Shown: positions 1 to 5,874 of the stretch, piece after piece
How positions within the stretch are numbered: position 1 is the first letter of the stretch
How the letters are laid out: each line of letters starts with the position of its first letter
NCBI RefSeq assembly: GCF_937890665.1
Contig: NZ_CALADU010000245.1
Span: 1-9,070 of the forward strand
DNA: 9,070 nt
Direction of reading: 5' to 3'
From: an uncultured Subdoligranulum sp.
GTDB lineage: Bacteria > Bacillota_A > Clostridia > Oscillospirales > Ruminococcaceae
Position numbers and translations under genes: made by a program
Notes under the pieces: generated by a model
What the model was told of the DNA's origin: nothing
The model's input: the letters and a program-made list of their open reading frames with translations, nothing else
Databases searched by the model: none

Positions 1-751
1 GGAAGTGGGCCGGTACCCAGTCCAGGATCACGCCGATGCCCGCCTTATGCAGTTTGTCCACAAAGGCCATAAAGTCTTTGGGCGTACCGTACCGGCTGGT
101 GGGGGCAAAATACCCCGTGACCTGATAGCCCCAGCTTCCGTCGAAGGGATACTCGGTGATGGGCAGAAGTTCCACATGGGTGTATCCCATCTCTTTTATG
201 TAAGGAACCAACTCATCTGCCAGCTCGGAGTAATTGTACGGAATTCCCTTTTCGGGATCCTTCATCTTCCAACTGCCGGCCTGCAGTTCATAGATGGACA
301 TGGGGCTGTTGATGACGTCCCGCTTTTCCTCCGCTTTGTTCCAAGCGTCATCTCCCCACGGATACCCCTCGATATCATAGACTTTGCTGCCGTTAGAGGG
401 GCGTGTCTCGGTATGGAAAGCATAGGGATCGGCTTTATAGAGCAACTCGTCGGAAGCCGTGGTAATGCAGTATTTATAAACGTCGTATTCCTGAATGCCC
501 GGAATGAACAACTCCCAGATTCCGTCGGCCACCTTTTGCATGGGATGGTCGGACGGCGCCCAGTTATTGAAATCGCCCACTACTGCAACCGCGTTGGCAT
601 GCGGCGCCCAAACGCGGAACACCGCGCCGGCCTGACCGTCCTGCTCACACAGATGCGCACCAAAGTAGCGGTATGCCTCCTGATTATTGCCCTGTCGGAA
701 CAGATAAATGGGCAAGTCAGAACTTTTGGACGTCTGTTTGCCTTGCTTCAA
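1..751 (-). CDS. glgB: 1,4-alpha-glucan branching enzyme, N-terminal part (cut by window edge)
   Basis: Glycogen branching enzyme (GH13) moves alpha-1,4-glucan segments to alpha-1,6 positions during cytoplasmic glycogen synthesis. The visible 250 residues hold a CBM48-type beta-sandwich (about 27-118, with FRVWAPHANAVAVVGDFNNW at 45-64) and then the start of the GH13 barrel. Family signatures are IYELQAGSW (153-161), HVELLPITEYPFDGSWGYQ (192-210), TGYFAPTSRYGTP (212-224) and GVILDWVPAHF at the edge. The catalytic Asp, Glu and Asp lie beyond the window. The start is TTG at 751: it has AAAGGGGAGA seven bases or so upstream, the frame is open, and no ATG fits the family's N-terminus. A good promoter lies at 808-836. 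Many relatives have His where YELQAGSW has Gln; I take this as ordinary variation. Other glg genes, if linked, lie downstream and outside the window. Family identity is very secure. Confidence 0.95.
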   Translation of the reverse strand, partial: MKQGKQTSKSSDLPIYLFRQGNNQEAYRYFGAHLCEQDGQAGAVFRVWAPHANAVAVVGDFNNWAPSDHPMQKVADGIWELFIPGIQEYDVYKYCITTASDELLYKADPYAFHTETRPSNGSKVYDIEGYPWGDDAWNKAEEKRDVINSPMSIYELQAGSWKMKDPEKGIPYNYSELADELVPYIKEMGYTHVELLPITEYPFDGSWGYQVTGYFAPTSRYGTPKDFMAFVDKLHKAGIGVILDWVPAHF

Positions 752-807
752 CGTAATCTCCCCTTTGTGGCCCTATATAGGCAGGGCCCATGTATTTTGC
801 TATTTCT

Positions 808-836
808 ATATTACCTGTTTCCTGCGTGAATTTCAA
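808..836 (-). promoter_or_regulatory. Sigma-A promoter of glgB
   Basis: On the minus strand the -35 box TTGAAA (831-836) is separated by exactly 17 bases from the -10 box TAATAT (808-813). Transcription would begin near 800, giving a leader of about 50 bases before the TTG start at 751. That leader contains a weak inverted repeat (GGGCC/GGCCC around 767-790), whose role is unclear. Confidence 0.8.
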
Positions 837-932
837 GTTTTTTCTGTAATAATCCGCTAAAATTTTGGAACTTGCCATTTCTGATTTGTGCAAATTCGAC
901 ACAAACCCCGCTATAATGTTGTATTCTTATAC

Positions 933-974
933 AAAAAAGCCCCACGCAAGGTACTTTTTACACCTTGCGCGGGG
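933..974 (-). terminator. Rho-independent terminator of the SGNH hydrolase gene
   Basis: A 13-base-pair stem is formed by 940-952 and 962-974, with one G-U pair and a 9-base loop. On the minus strand it is followed by CTTTTTT. It begins 11 bases after the hydrolase stop codon and lies well upstream of the glgB promoter, so the two minus-strand genes are separate transcription units. Confidence 0.93.
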
Positions 975-985
975 TTGTTAAAGAT

Positions 986-2005
986 TTAAGCGCCGTAAAT
1001 ATAATACGGGTTCTGGCCGCTGTACAAACTACGGCGGTTCCACACAGTATGGGTGGCCAGATATTCTGCCCATACGCGGTACCCGGAGGGCGTAAAGTGC
1101 ACGCCGTCCGGAGTTTGGTAATCATCGATTTGGCTGCCATCCGCCGGGTTGGTCAACACTTCCCGAATGTTGACAAAATAGCAGCCCTTGCGCAGCGCCA
1201 AATTGGCCAACAAATCGTTGACCGTGGCAATCCGCGCGTTATCCAGACCGGGCTTTTCGTTGACCACGGTTTCCTGCACGCCGGGAATCGCTTGGATATA
1301 ATAAATCACACCGGGGTTGAGTTGTTCCCGCAGCATATCAATAAAACGCTCATAATAGGCAAGGAAGTTTTCCTCGTTGCCCTGCGTCACCAAATTGTTG
1401 GTCCCCACCAGAATATAGACATAGTCAGGCTGGCTGGCTACGATGGTGTCCATGGGGGCTTCCTGCTGCGAAGTCACAGCATTTTTCATGGTGGTATTAT
1501 TGACAAAGCTATTCACACCGGCACCGGTGTAGGTAGCATACTTGGCATTGGGGAATCCCGTTTCGTAGATTCCCAAGCCGGAAGCAATGCTGTCCCCCAC
1601 AAAGGTGACAGTGTCGAAATACTGGTTGGTCACGGTGCCCAGCATCGGCACACCAATCATGCGATGATCGGTGTTAAGGTACTCTGTATCAATGGTCTGC
1701 GCCACCGGCGTAGACGTATTCCAAACCGCAGTATCCACCGCCTGCACGATGCGCTCCGGCGTTTTTCCTACCGCCGGGGTGGGTTCCGGGGTGGGCTGCA
1801 GTTCGCTCTCCGGCGTGGGGGTCGGTTCTGCGGCGGTGGGCAGCAGGGATTGCAGCGGGTTTTCTTCAGGCAATTTGCCTTGCCGTTGCCAGAACCACCC
1901 GGCAGCGATGCATGCCACGGCCAGAATCACCAGCAAAACCACCACCATCCTGCGTTTGCGGCGGCGGCGGGAAAATTCATTGCGATAGGTATAAAAATCA
2001 GCCAT
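986..2005 (-). CDS. Membrane-anchored SGNH/GDSL-family hydrolase
   Basis: This 339-residue protein is probably an extracytoplasmic esterase, such as a cell-wall or polysaccharide O-acetylesterase; the substrate cannot be read from sequence. It has a very basic N-terminus (RRRRKRR, 13-19), one membrane helix (about 20-38) and a Pro/Thr/Glu linker (59-78). The SGNH domain runs from about 130 to 322. Its blocks are visible: FVGDSIASGLG with nucleophile Ser139, Gly in YTGAGVNS (159-166), GTNN (201-204) for the oxyanion hole, and DGVHFTPSGY with Asp300 and His303. An in-frame ATG six codons upstream (2023) has no ribosome site, whereas AGGAG sits 8 bases before the ATG at 2005, so I use the latter. 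The N-in orientation (positive-inside rule) puts the catalytic domain outside. It is a single-gene unit with its own promoter and terminator. Fold assignment is secure, role is not. Confidence 0.9.
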   Translation of the reverse strand: MADFYTYRNEFSRRRRKRRMVVVLLVILAVACIAAGWFWQRQGKLPEENPLQSLLPTAAEPTPTPESELQPTPEPTPAVGKTPERIVQAVDTAVWNTSTPVAQTIDTEYLNTDHRMIGVPMLGTVTNQYFDTVTFVGDSIASGLGIYETGFPNAKYATYTGAGVNSFVNNTTMKNAVTSQQEAPMDTIVASQPDYVYILVGTNNLVTQGNEENFLAYYERFIDMLREQLNPGVIYYIQAIPGVQETVVNEKPGLDNARIATVNDLLANLALRKGCYFVNIREVLTNPADGSQIDDYQTPDGVHFTPSGYRVWAEYLATHTVWNRRSLYSGQNPYYIYGA

Positions 2006-2045
2006 CCAGAAAGCTCCTGACATTCGTTTGGGTTACGATACAGAC

Positions 2046-2074
2046 ATTATACCGCGTTTACCCGGCAGGGGCAA
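2046..2074 (-). promoter_or_regulatory. Sigma-A promoter of the SGNH hydrolase gene
   Basis: The minus strand carries TTGCCC (2069-2074), a 17-base spacer and a perfect TATAAT (2046-2051). Transcription would start near 2039, about 34 bases before the chosen ATG. The site is divergent from the degV promoter at 2130-2158. Confidence 0.75.
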
Positions 2075-2129
2075 GGGGCCCGGCAATGTTTTACAAAAAC
2101 CATACCCATTCTCTCTGCAAATCTTTCAC

Positions 2130-2158
2130 TTGACGGGGTTTGCTGCGGCCCCTATAAT
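2130..2158 (+). promoter_or_regulatory. Sigma-A promoter of the degV gene
   Basis: TTGACG (2130-2135), a 17-base spacer and a perfect TATAAT (2153-2158) lie 40 bases ahead of the ATG at 2198. The ribosome site AAGGAGG (2182-2188) follows, 9 bases from the start codon. This looks like a strong constitutive promoter. Confidence 0.88.
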
Positions 2159-2197
2159 AAAAGGGAAATATCTTTCTATCGAAGGAGGCACGGCTTT

Positions 2198-3037
2198 ATG
2201 GCATGGATGATCGTATCGGACAGTTCCTGCGAGATCCGGGAACTGGAACGCCCTGCCGCCGGGGTACAGTTTGCCTTGGTGCCCTTTAAAATTCGCATCG
2301 GGGAACGGGAATATGTGGATTTGCCCACCTTGAACGTACCCCAAATGTTGCAGGCCATGACCGACTACAACGGTGCCAGTACCAGTGCCTGCCCCAGCCC
2401 AGAAGAATGGGCCGAGTGTTTTTTGCAGGCTGATCAAGTTATCGCCTTGACCATCAGCAGCAATCTTTCGGGCAGCTACAATGCGGCCTGCTCTGCCCGC
2501 GCCATGGTACTGGAAGAACACCCCGAAAAACAGATCTTTATTTTGGATACCCTGAGCTGTGCCGGTGCGCTGGGCGATGCAGCCGAGCTGGCCAACAAGC
2601 TCATTGGCGAGGGCCTCGGTTTTGAGGATGTCTGCTTTGCACTGAAAAAGTTTGCCGAGACCACCCACATTCTCTTCTCGTTGGCCAGCTTTGACAATCT
2701 GGCGAAAAACGGGCGCGTTAACCGGGTCGTAGGCTTTATCGCCGGCCGACTGAACATGCGGGTTCTGGGGCGCCGCACCCACGATGGAAAAATCGACTTT
2801 TTCTTCAAAACCCGTGGAGAGACTCGAGTACTGGCCAAGATTTTGGAACAGATGGACGACGATCACTATGATGGCCTTCATCCGGTATTCATCAGCGAAT
2901 GCAACAACACCAACGCTGCGAAGTTACTGGAGCACGGCATTCGCAGCAAATGGCCCGAAGCTAAGATCCGTATTTTCCCTTGCTCCGGTCTTTGCAGCTT
3001 CTATGCGCAGGATCAAGGTCTTATCATCACCTACTGA
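2198..3037 (+). CDS. DegV family fatty-acid-binding protein
   Basis: DegV/FakB proteins are cytoplasmic and hold one fatty acid in a buried tunnel; those working with the kinase FakA present it for phosphorylation before phospholipid synthesis. The protein has 279 residues, the usual family length. Features seen are the N-terminal beta strand plus SDSSCEI (7-13), TSACPSPEEW (62-71, in the place of the family's TSxPSP head-group loop), the TISSNLSGSYNAA segment (85-97), DTLSC (117-121), the NLAKNGRV segment (167-174), and a C-terminal GLCSFYA (264-270) common in clostridial members. No fakA-like kinase is in the window, so this may be one of several paralogues. It forms its own unit, from the promoter at 2130 to the hairpin at 3091. 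The family is certain; the particular lipid is unknown. Confidence 0.93.
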   Translation: MAWMIVSDSSCEIRELERPAAGVQFALVPFKIRIGEREYVDLPTLNVPQMLQAMTDYNGASTSACPSPEEWAECFLQADQVIALTISSNLSGSYNAACSARAMVLEEHPEKQIFILDTLSCAGALGDAAELANKLIGEGLGFEDVCFALKKFAETTHILFSLASFDNLAKNGRVNRVVGFIAGRLNMRVLGRRTHDGKIDFFFKTRGETRVLAKILEQMDDDHYDGLHPVFISECNNTNAAKLLEHGIRSKWPEAKIRIFPCSGLCSFYAQDQGLIITY

Positions 3038-3090
3038 GCACCACGCCGCTTTGTCTTGGTTATATCACCTTTGCCTCTTACTGCACAAAG

Positions 3091-3122
3091 AAAAAATCCC
3101 GGACGTCCACCCGGGATTTTTT
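3091..3122. terminator. Two-way terminator between degV and the exonuclease gene
   Basis: A perfect 12-base-pair stem (3091-3102 with 3111-3122) has an 8-base loop. It carries A6 on the left and T6 on the right, so it works on either strand. It ends the plus-strand degV transcript and the minus-strand HAD/exonuclease transcript. Its right arm shares two bases with the exonuclease stop codon (3121-3123). Confidence 0.92.
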
Positions 3123-4080
3123 AGGTTTGCGTTTCGCGTTCCTTTCTGCGTTTCATCCGCTCCAGATAGGCAGCCCGCTGCTTATTCCACCGGGCATCCG
3201 CCTCCGGTGTGGCCGGATCCGTACACCGGGCAAAACTCCAGTGCAATCCATCGCGGCGGCTGAGCTTAAAACGCACATACCAATGGCCGCAATAGGGGCA
3301 CTCGCTGCGGGTATAATATCCGGTATTGCCACGTTTGAGCCATACTTCATCATGGGTCAGCAAGGCCCCGCATTCCGGACAGTGTGCCGTTTGCAGTTCC
3401 GGCGCATTGCGGTAATCGTCATGTTCCAGCCGATTCATAAAGACCTGCACATCCCGAGCCGCCGTGTCATCCCCCAGCAGGGCCTCCCGTAACAGTTCTT
3501 CCTCGGTGGGATAGGTCGCCAAGCCTTCCGACAACGGCAATTTGCGGCAGATGTGCGCCGTATACAAAGCATCGTCCAGCGCATGATGGAAGGGTTCCTC
3601 CTTCGGGATTCCCAACCGGTCCACCACGTTTTCCAGCGTCATACCCTCCCCTTCCTTCCGGGGATAGCTCTGCAAAAAGATTCGTTGCAGGTCGTACCAG
3701 CGTTCCGGCCAGTTCTCATCCAGCCCCACCAAAAAGAGGTTCTGTTTCAGCACCGGCACATCATCCAGACCCCATTCGGCCAGTTCGGCATCCGGGCCTG
3801 CCCAGTCCAAAAACTTTTGCAGCCCCGCTTTCATGGGCAACCCTGCATCCAGATCCCCTTGCGACAAACCGGTGACCTTGGCAATATGATGCTGCAGCTT
3901 GCGGAAAATTCTCGGACGCAGGTTCACTTCAAACGTATCCAGCACGTCGCCTCGCTCATTGATGCGTACCGCGCCGATTTGAATGATCTCGCCGCGCAGC
4001 GTCAGTTCGGTACCGTGGTAAAGGAACGTTTTGGGCTGATACCCAATATTCCATTCCAGATCAAAAACGATCAGATTCAC
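3121..4080 (-). CDS. DEDDh 3'-5' exonuclease with C-terminal zinc ribbon
   Basis: This 319-residue protein has an RNase T/DnaQ-like exonuclease fold in residues 1-180. Exo I is FDLEWN (Asp7, Glu9), Exo II is WGLDD (Asp107), and Exo III is HHALDDA (His165, Asp170). These are the four acidic metal ligands and the general-base His of a two-metal DEDDh nuclease. After a charged linker, two CxxC knuckles (Cys234/237 and Cys261/264) form a probable zinc ribbon, followed by a basic tail rich in Lys and Arg. The closest general type is the KapD/ERI-1-like group, whose targets are RNA or DNA 3' ends; the substrate here is not known. The start is GTG at 4080, only 3 bases after the HAD stop, and the ribosome site GGAGGAG lies inside the end of the HAD gene. 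Translation is therefore probably coupled. No frameshift or missing catalytic residue was seen. Confidence 0.88.
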   Translation of the reverse strand: MNLIVFDLEWNIGYQPKTFLYHGTELTLRGEIIQIGAVRINERGDVLDTFEVNLRPRIFRKLQHHIAKVTGLSQGDLDAGLPMKAGLQKFLDWAGPDAELAEWGLDDVPVLKQNLFLVGLDENWPERWYDLQRIFLQSYPRKEGEGMTLENVVDRLGIPKEEPFHHALDDALYTAHICRKLPLSEGLATYPTEEELLREALLGDDTAARDVQVFMNRLEHDDYRNAPELQTAHCPECGALLTHDEVWLKRGNTGYYTRSECPYCGHWYVRFKLSRRDGLHWSFARCTDPATPEADARWNKQRAAYLERMKRRKERETQT

Positions 4081-4083
4081 AGA

Positions 4084-4902
4084 TCAGTTCTCCTCGCTCA
4101 AAATATACTGTTCAACAGCCAAGCCCACGCCGTCGTGGTCGTTGTCCGCCGTCAGACAATCTGCAGCCGCCTTCACCGGCGGTTGTGCATTGCCCATGGC
4201 CACCCCCAACCCGGCAAACCGAATCATCGGCAGGTCATTCCATCCGTCTCCACAGGCCATCAGGTTCCGGGAGGTGAGCCCTTTGCTGCGCAAAAGCAAT
4301 TCCAAAGATGCCGCTTTCTCCACATTCAGCGGCATCGTCTCGATAAAGAAGGGCTGGGAACGATAGATGGAAAGTTTCCCCGCAAATTCCTGCTGCATCA
4401 GTTCTTCTACGTGGGGCATATCCACCGGATCACCGGTCAGCAGCAGCTTATGAATGGGATAACGAACCTCGGCAGGCAGGTCTTCCACCTGACGAACCGG
4501 AATCTTATTGATTCTCGCTTCTTCCTGCACATACGGGCTTTCCGCTTGTTCCGTCACAATACCGTTGGCATCATAAGTCAGCGGCACCACGTTCCAATAC
4601 CGGCTGAACGTACAAACCGGCTCAATCAAATCCGGCGGGAAAGCATGCTGGACCAAGGTCTGCCCGGTGCGGCAGTCGATAATTTTTCCGCCGTTGTAGC
4701 TCAAAATACAACCGCCGTATTTTTCCAGTTCCAGTTCTCGCGCCAACGGCTCGATGCCCACGGTGGGACGCCCGCTGGCCAACACGATGCAGACCCCGCG
4801 GCGGGCCGCCTCCTGCAAGGCTGCCTTTGTACGCGGTGTGATAACTTTTTCATGGTTGGTCAGCGTCCCGTCCAAATCCAACGCCAAAACTTTATACTGC
4901 AT
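4084..4902 (-). CDS. Cof-type HAD-IIB family phosphatase
   Basis: This 272-residue cytoplasmic haloacid-dehalogenase hydrolase probably removes phosphate from sugar phosphates or related small metabolites. All four HAD motifs are present: DLDGTLT with nucleophile Asp9 and acid/base Asp11, Ser43 in LASGRP, Lys196 in NVEKAASL, and GDGWNDLPM with Asp219 and Asp223. The segment of about 85-185 is the C2 (type IIB) cap that sets substrate choice. Length and motif spacing match the Cof/YbiV-like group exactly. The ATG at 4902 has GGGGAG about 9 bases upstream and a promoter at 4934-4962. It is the first gene of a two-gene operon with the exonuclease. Pairing of a HAD phosphatase with a 3'-5' exonuclease may reflect nucleotide salvage, but that is only inference. 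Substrates in this family are broad and cannot be predicted from sequence. Confidence 0.92.
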   Translation of the reverse strand: MQYKVLALDLDGTLTNHEKVITPRTKAALQEAARRGVCIVLASGRPTVGIEPLARELELEKYGGCILSYNGGKIIDCRTGQTLVQHAFPPDLIEPVCTFSRYWNVVPLTYDANGIVTEQAESPYVQEEARINKIPVRQVEDLPAEVRYPIHKLLLTGDPVDMPHVEELMQQEFAGKLSIYRSQPFFIETMPLNVEKAASLELLLRSKGLTSRNLMACGDGWNDLPMIRFAGLGVAMGNAQPPVKAAADCLTADNDHDGVGLAVEQYILSEEN

Positions 4903-4933
4903 ACATTCCTACTCCCCGGTTTGGTTTACGCCT

Positions 4934-4962
4934 ATTGTACCCTAAATGGACAGATTGTGCAA
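4934..4962 (-). promoter_or_regulatory. Sigma-A promoter of the HAD/exonuclease operon
   Basis: On the minus strand TTGCAC (4957-4962), a 17-base spacer and TACAAT (4934-4939) precede the HAD start at 4902 by about 30 bases. It is divergent from the mntP promoter; the two -35 boxes are only 27 bases apart (4962 and 4990). Confidence 0.8.
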
Positions 4963-4989
4963 GTTGTAATCCACTGGGCAAAACACTTC

Positions 4990-5018
4990 TTGACAACCGC
5001 GGCTGCCCATGGTAAGAT
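4990..5018 (+). promoter_or_regulatory. Sigma-A promoter of the manganese riboswitch/mntP unit
   Basis: A perfect TTGACA (4990-4995), a 17-base spacer and TAAGAT (5013-5018) place the transcription start near 5025, just before the aptamer. A strong basal promoter is expected, since control is exerted downstream by the riboswitch. Confidence 0.88.
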
Positions 5019-5027
5019 ACTGGCAAT

Positions 5028-5133
5028 GTGTAAGGGAGTAGTCAGCGCCGCGGTGGAGCAGCCGCAGCGCAGTTCTGCCAACATAATGAGCCGCCTAGGC
5101 TCTGGCTTAACTTGAAAAGACGAGACTTACCTG
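5028..5133 (+). ncRNA. yybP-ykoY manganese riboswitch aptamer
   Basis: The yybP-ykoY element is a Mn2+-sensing RNA that turns on exporter genes. Conserved parts seen are GGGAGTAG (5034-5041) after the first P1 strand, and GAGACTTACC-like sequence at the 3' end in place of the usual GAGACCUU. P1 pairs GTAAG (5030-5034) with CTTAC (5126-5130). P2 pairs GCGC/GCGG (5045-5053) with CCGC/GCGC (5062-5070). The second arm pairs AGTT 5071-5074 with AACT 5109-5112, GCCA 5077-5080 with TGGC 5103-5106, and GAGCC 5088-5092 with GGCTC 5098-5102; it contains the internal loop ACATAAT. The P1 3' strand is also the start of the terminator stem, so folding of the aptamer and the terminator exclude each other. 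Position directly before mntP supports the call. A covariance-model search was not possible here. Confidence 0.9.
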
Positions 5134-5165
5134 TTCTGCAACAGCAGGACAGGTAGGTCTTTTTT
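5124..5165 (+). terminator. Riboswitch-controlled terminator in the mntP leader
   Basis: A 16-base-pair stem (5124-5139 with 5144-5159, two G-U pairs) is capped by AACA and followed by T6 (5160-5165). It lies in the leader, between the aptamer and the mntP ribosome site (GGAGGA, 5179-5184). Bases 5126-5130 are shared with aptamer P1. Mn2+-bound aptamer should block this hairpin and let transcription run into mntP: an ON switch. Confidence 0.9.
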
Positions 5166-5191
5166 CTTGCCCAAAAACGGAGGAATGTACG

Positions 5192-5749
5192 ATGTCTTTA
5201 CTGGATTTGATTCTAATTGCTGTCAGCCTTTCCATGGATGCTTTTGCCGTTTCGATCTGCAAGGGCTTATCCGTCCGACGGGTAACGCCGCGCCATGCGC
5301 TGCTCTGCGGCGTTTGGTTCGGCGGTTTTCAGGCCCTGATGCCGGCGCTCGGATATTTTCTCGGGGATCGTTTTTCTGGGTTGCTGACCCGTTTTGGTCC
5401 GTGGATTGCTTTTGTGTTGTTGGCCATCATCGGTGCCAATATGTTTAAGGAAAGTTTCGGGGAAAATGAACATCTGGATGATGACTATTCTCCCAAAGCC
5501 ATGCTGCCGCTGGCCGTTGCGACCAGCATTGATGCATTTGCCGTGGGGGTAAGTTTTGCAGCCATGCAGGTCCAGATTTTGCCGGCCGTCGCCTTGATCG
5601 GCTGCATCACCTGTGTTCTGTCGGCCATTGGTGTCAAGGTCGGCGCCATTTTCGGGGACAAATACCGGGCCCCCGCAGAGCGCATCGGAGGCATTGTGCT
5701 GATTTTTATCGGATTGAAAACACTGCTCAGCGGCTTGGGCTTGCTGTGA
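5192..5749 (+). CDS. mntP: Manganese efflux pump MntP
   Basis: MntP exports Mn2+ across the cytoplasmic membrane and protects against manganese excess. The 185-residue protein has the family length and six predicted membrane helices arranged as two repeats of three. Each repeat carries the hallmark acidic motif inside a helix: SMDAFAVSICKG (14-25, Asp16) and TSIDAFAVGVSF (111-122, Asp114). A short acidic loop (ENEHLDDDY, 91-99) joins the halves. GGAGGA lies 7 bases before the ATG at 5192. An earlier ATG at 5185 is out of frame. The gene is alone in its unit, controlled by the Mn2+ riboswitch and closed by the hairpin at 5755-5788. The leader and the protein point independently to manganese, so this function call is the firmest in the window apart from glgB. 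Confidence 0.96.
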   Translation: MSLLDLILIAVSLSMDAFAVSICKGLSVRRVTPRHALLCGVWFGGFQALMPALGYFLGDRFSGLLTRFGPWIAFVLLAIIGANMFKESFGENEHLDDDYSPKAMLPLAVATSIDAFAVGVSFAAMQVQILPAVALIGCITCVLSAIGVKVGAIFGDKYRAPAERIGGIVLIFIGLKTLLSGLGLL

Positions 5750-5754
5750 GCAGC

Positions 5755-5788
5755 AAAAAAGGGGCGGAGCATTGCTCCGCCCTTTTTT
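5755..5788 (+). terminator. Terminator of mntP
   Basis: A 9-base-pair perfect GC-rich stem (5762-5770 with 5774-5782), with an ATT loop, is followed by T6 (5783-5788) and preceded by A6. It starts 5 bases after the mntP stop and separates mntP from the next plus-strand gene. Confidence 0.93.
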
Positions 5789-5818
5789 ACGCTATATCGC
5801 TGGTAAACGAATCATCGG

Positions 5819-5847
5819 TTTACTTTGCCGAGACTTCGTGCTATGCT
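5819..5847 (+). promoter_or_regulatory. Putative promoter of the XRE regulator gene
   Basis: TTTACT (5819-5824), a 17-base spacer and TATGCT (5842-5847) match the consensus at four of six bases in each box. The -10 box lies within the inverted repeat 5834-5859. A second, smaller repeat (GTAAAC 5803-5808 with GTTTAC 5818-5823) overlaps the -35 box. A moderate promoter open to repression fits the sequence. Confidence 0.55.
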
Positions 5848-5859
5848 TTTAGCACGAAG
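5834..5859. promoter_or_regulatory. Perfect inverted repeat, probable operator at the XRE gene
   Basis: Arms of 10 bases (5834-5843, CTTCGTGCTA, with 5850-5859, TAGCACGAAG) flank a 6-base centre. There is no T-run, so it is not a terminator. It overlaps the -10 box and lies just before the ribosome site AAGGGGG (5860-5866). Regulators of this class commonly bind such dyads in their own promoters; an mRNA hairpin that hides the ribosome site is the alternative. Confidence 0.55.
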
Positions 5860-5874
5860 AAGGGGGCCTTTTCT

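Noticed and set aside
5..829. A 274-codon plus-strand open frame opposite glgB
   Set aside because: The minus strand encodes unmistakable branching-enzyme motifs over the same region; this frame ends inside the glgB promoter.
886..980. A possible plus-strand promoter (TATAAT at 912-917) and short RNA ending at the hairpin 940-974
   Set aside because: No convincing -35 box exists at 17 bases, and the hairpin's T-run is on the other strand, so it is best explained as the hydrolase terminator.
1754..1835. Short G/T-rich repeats suggesting a tandem repeat array
   Set aside because: They encode the Pro-Thr-Glu linker of the SGNH hydrolase; the units are irregular and not spaced like CRISPR repeats.
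965..2020. A 351-codon plus-strand open frame opposite the SGNH hydrolase
   Set aside because: It starts within the terminator hairpin, has no ribosome site, and mirrors a well-supported gene on the other strand.
2126..2881. A 251-codon minus-strand open frame opposite degV
   Set aside because: It overlaps the DegV gene and its promoter and shows no family features.
3553..5115. A 520-codon open frame on the plus strand across the exonuclease and HAD genes
   Set aside because: It lies antisense to two genes with intact catalytic motifs, runs into the mntP promoter and riboswitch, has no family features, and its His/Gln/Arg-rich make-up is typical of antisense frames.
5746..5874. An upstream extension of the XRE regulator by 43 codons
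   Set aside because: It would start inside the mntP stop region and be translated through the mntP terminator; the ATG at 5875 has the ribosome site and the correct HTH start.
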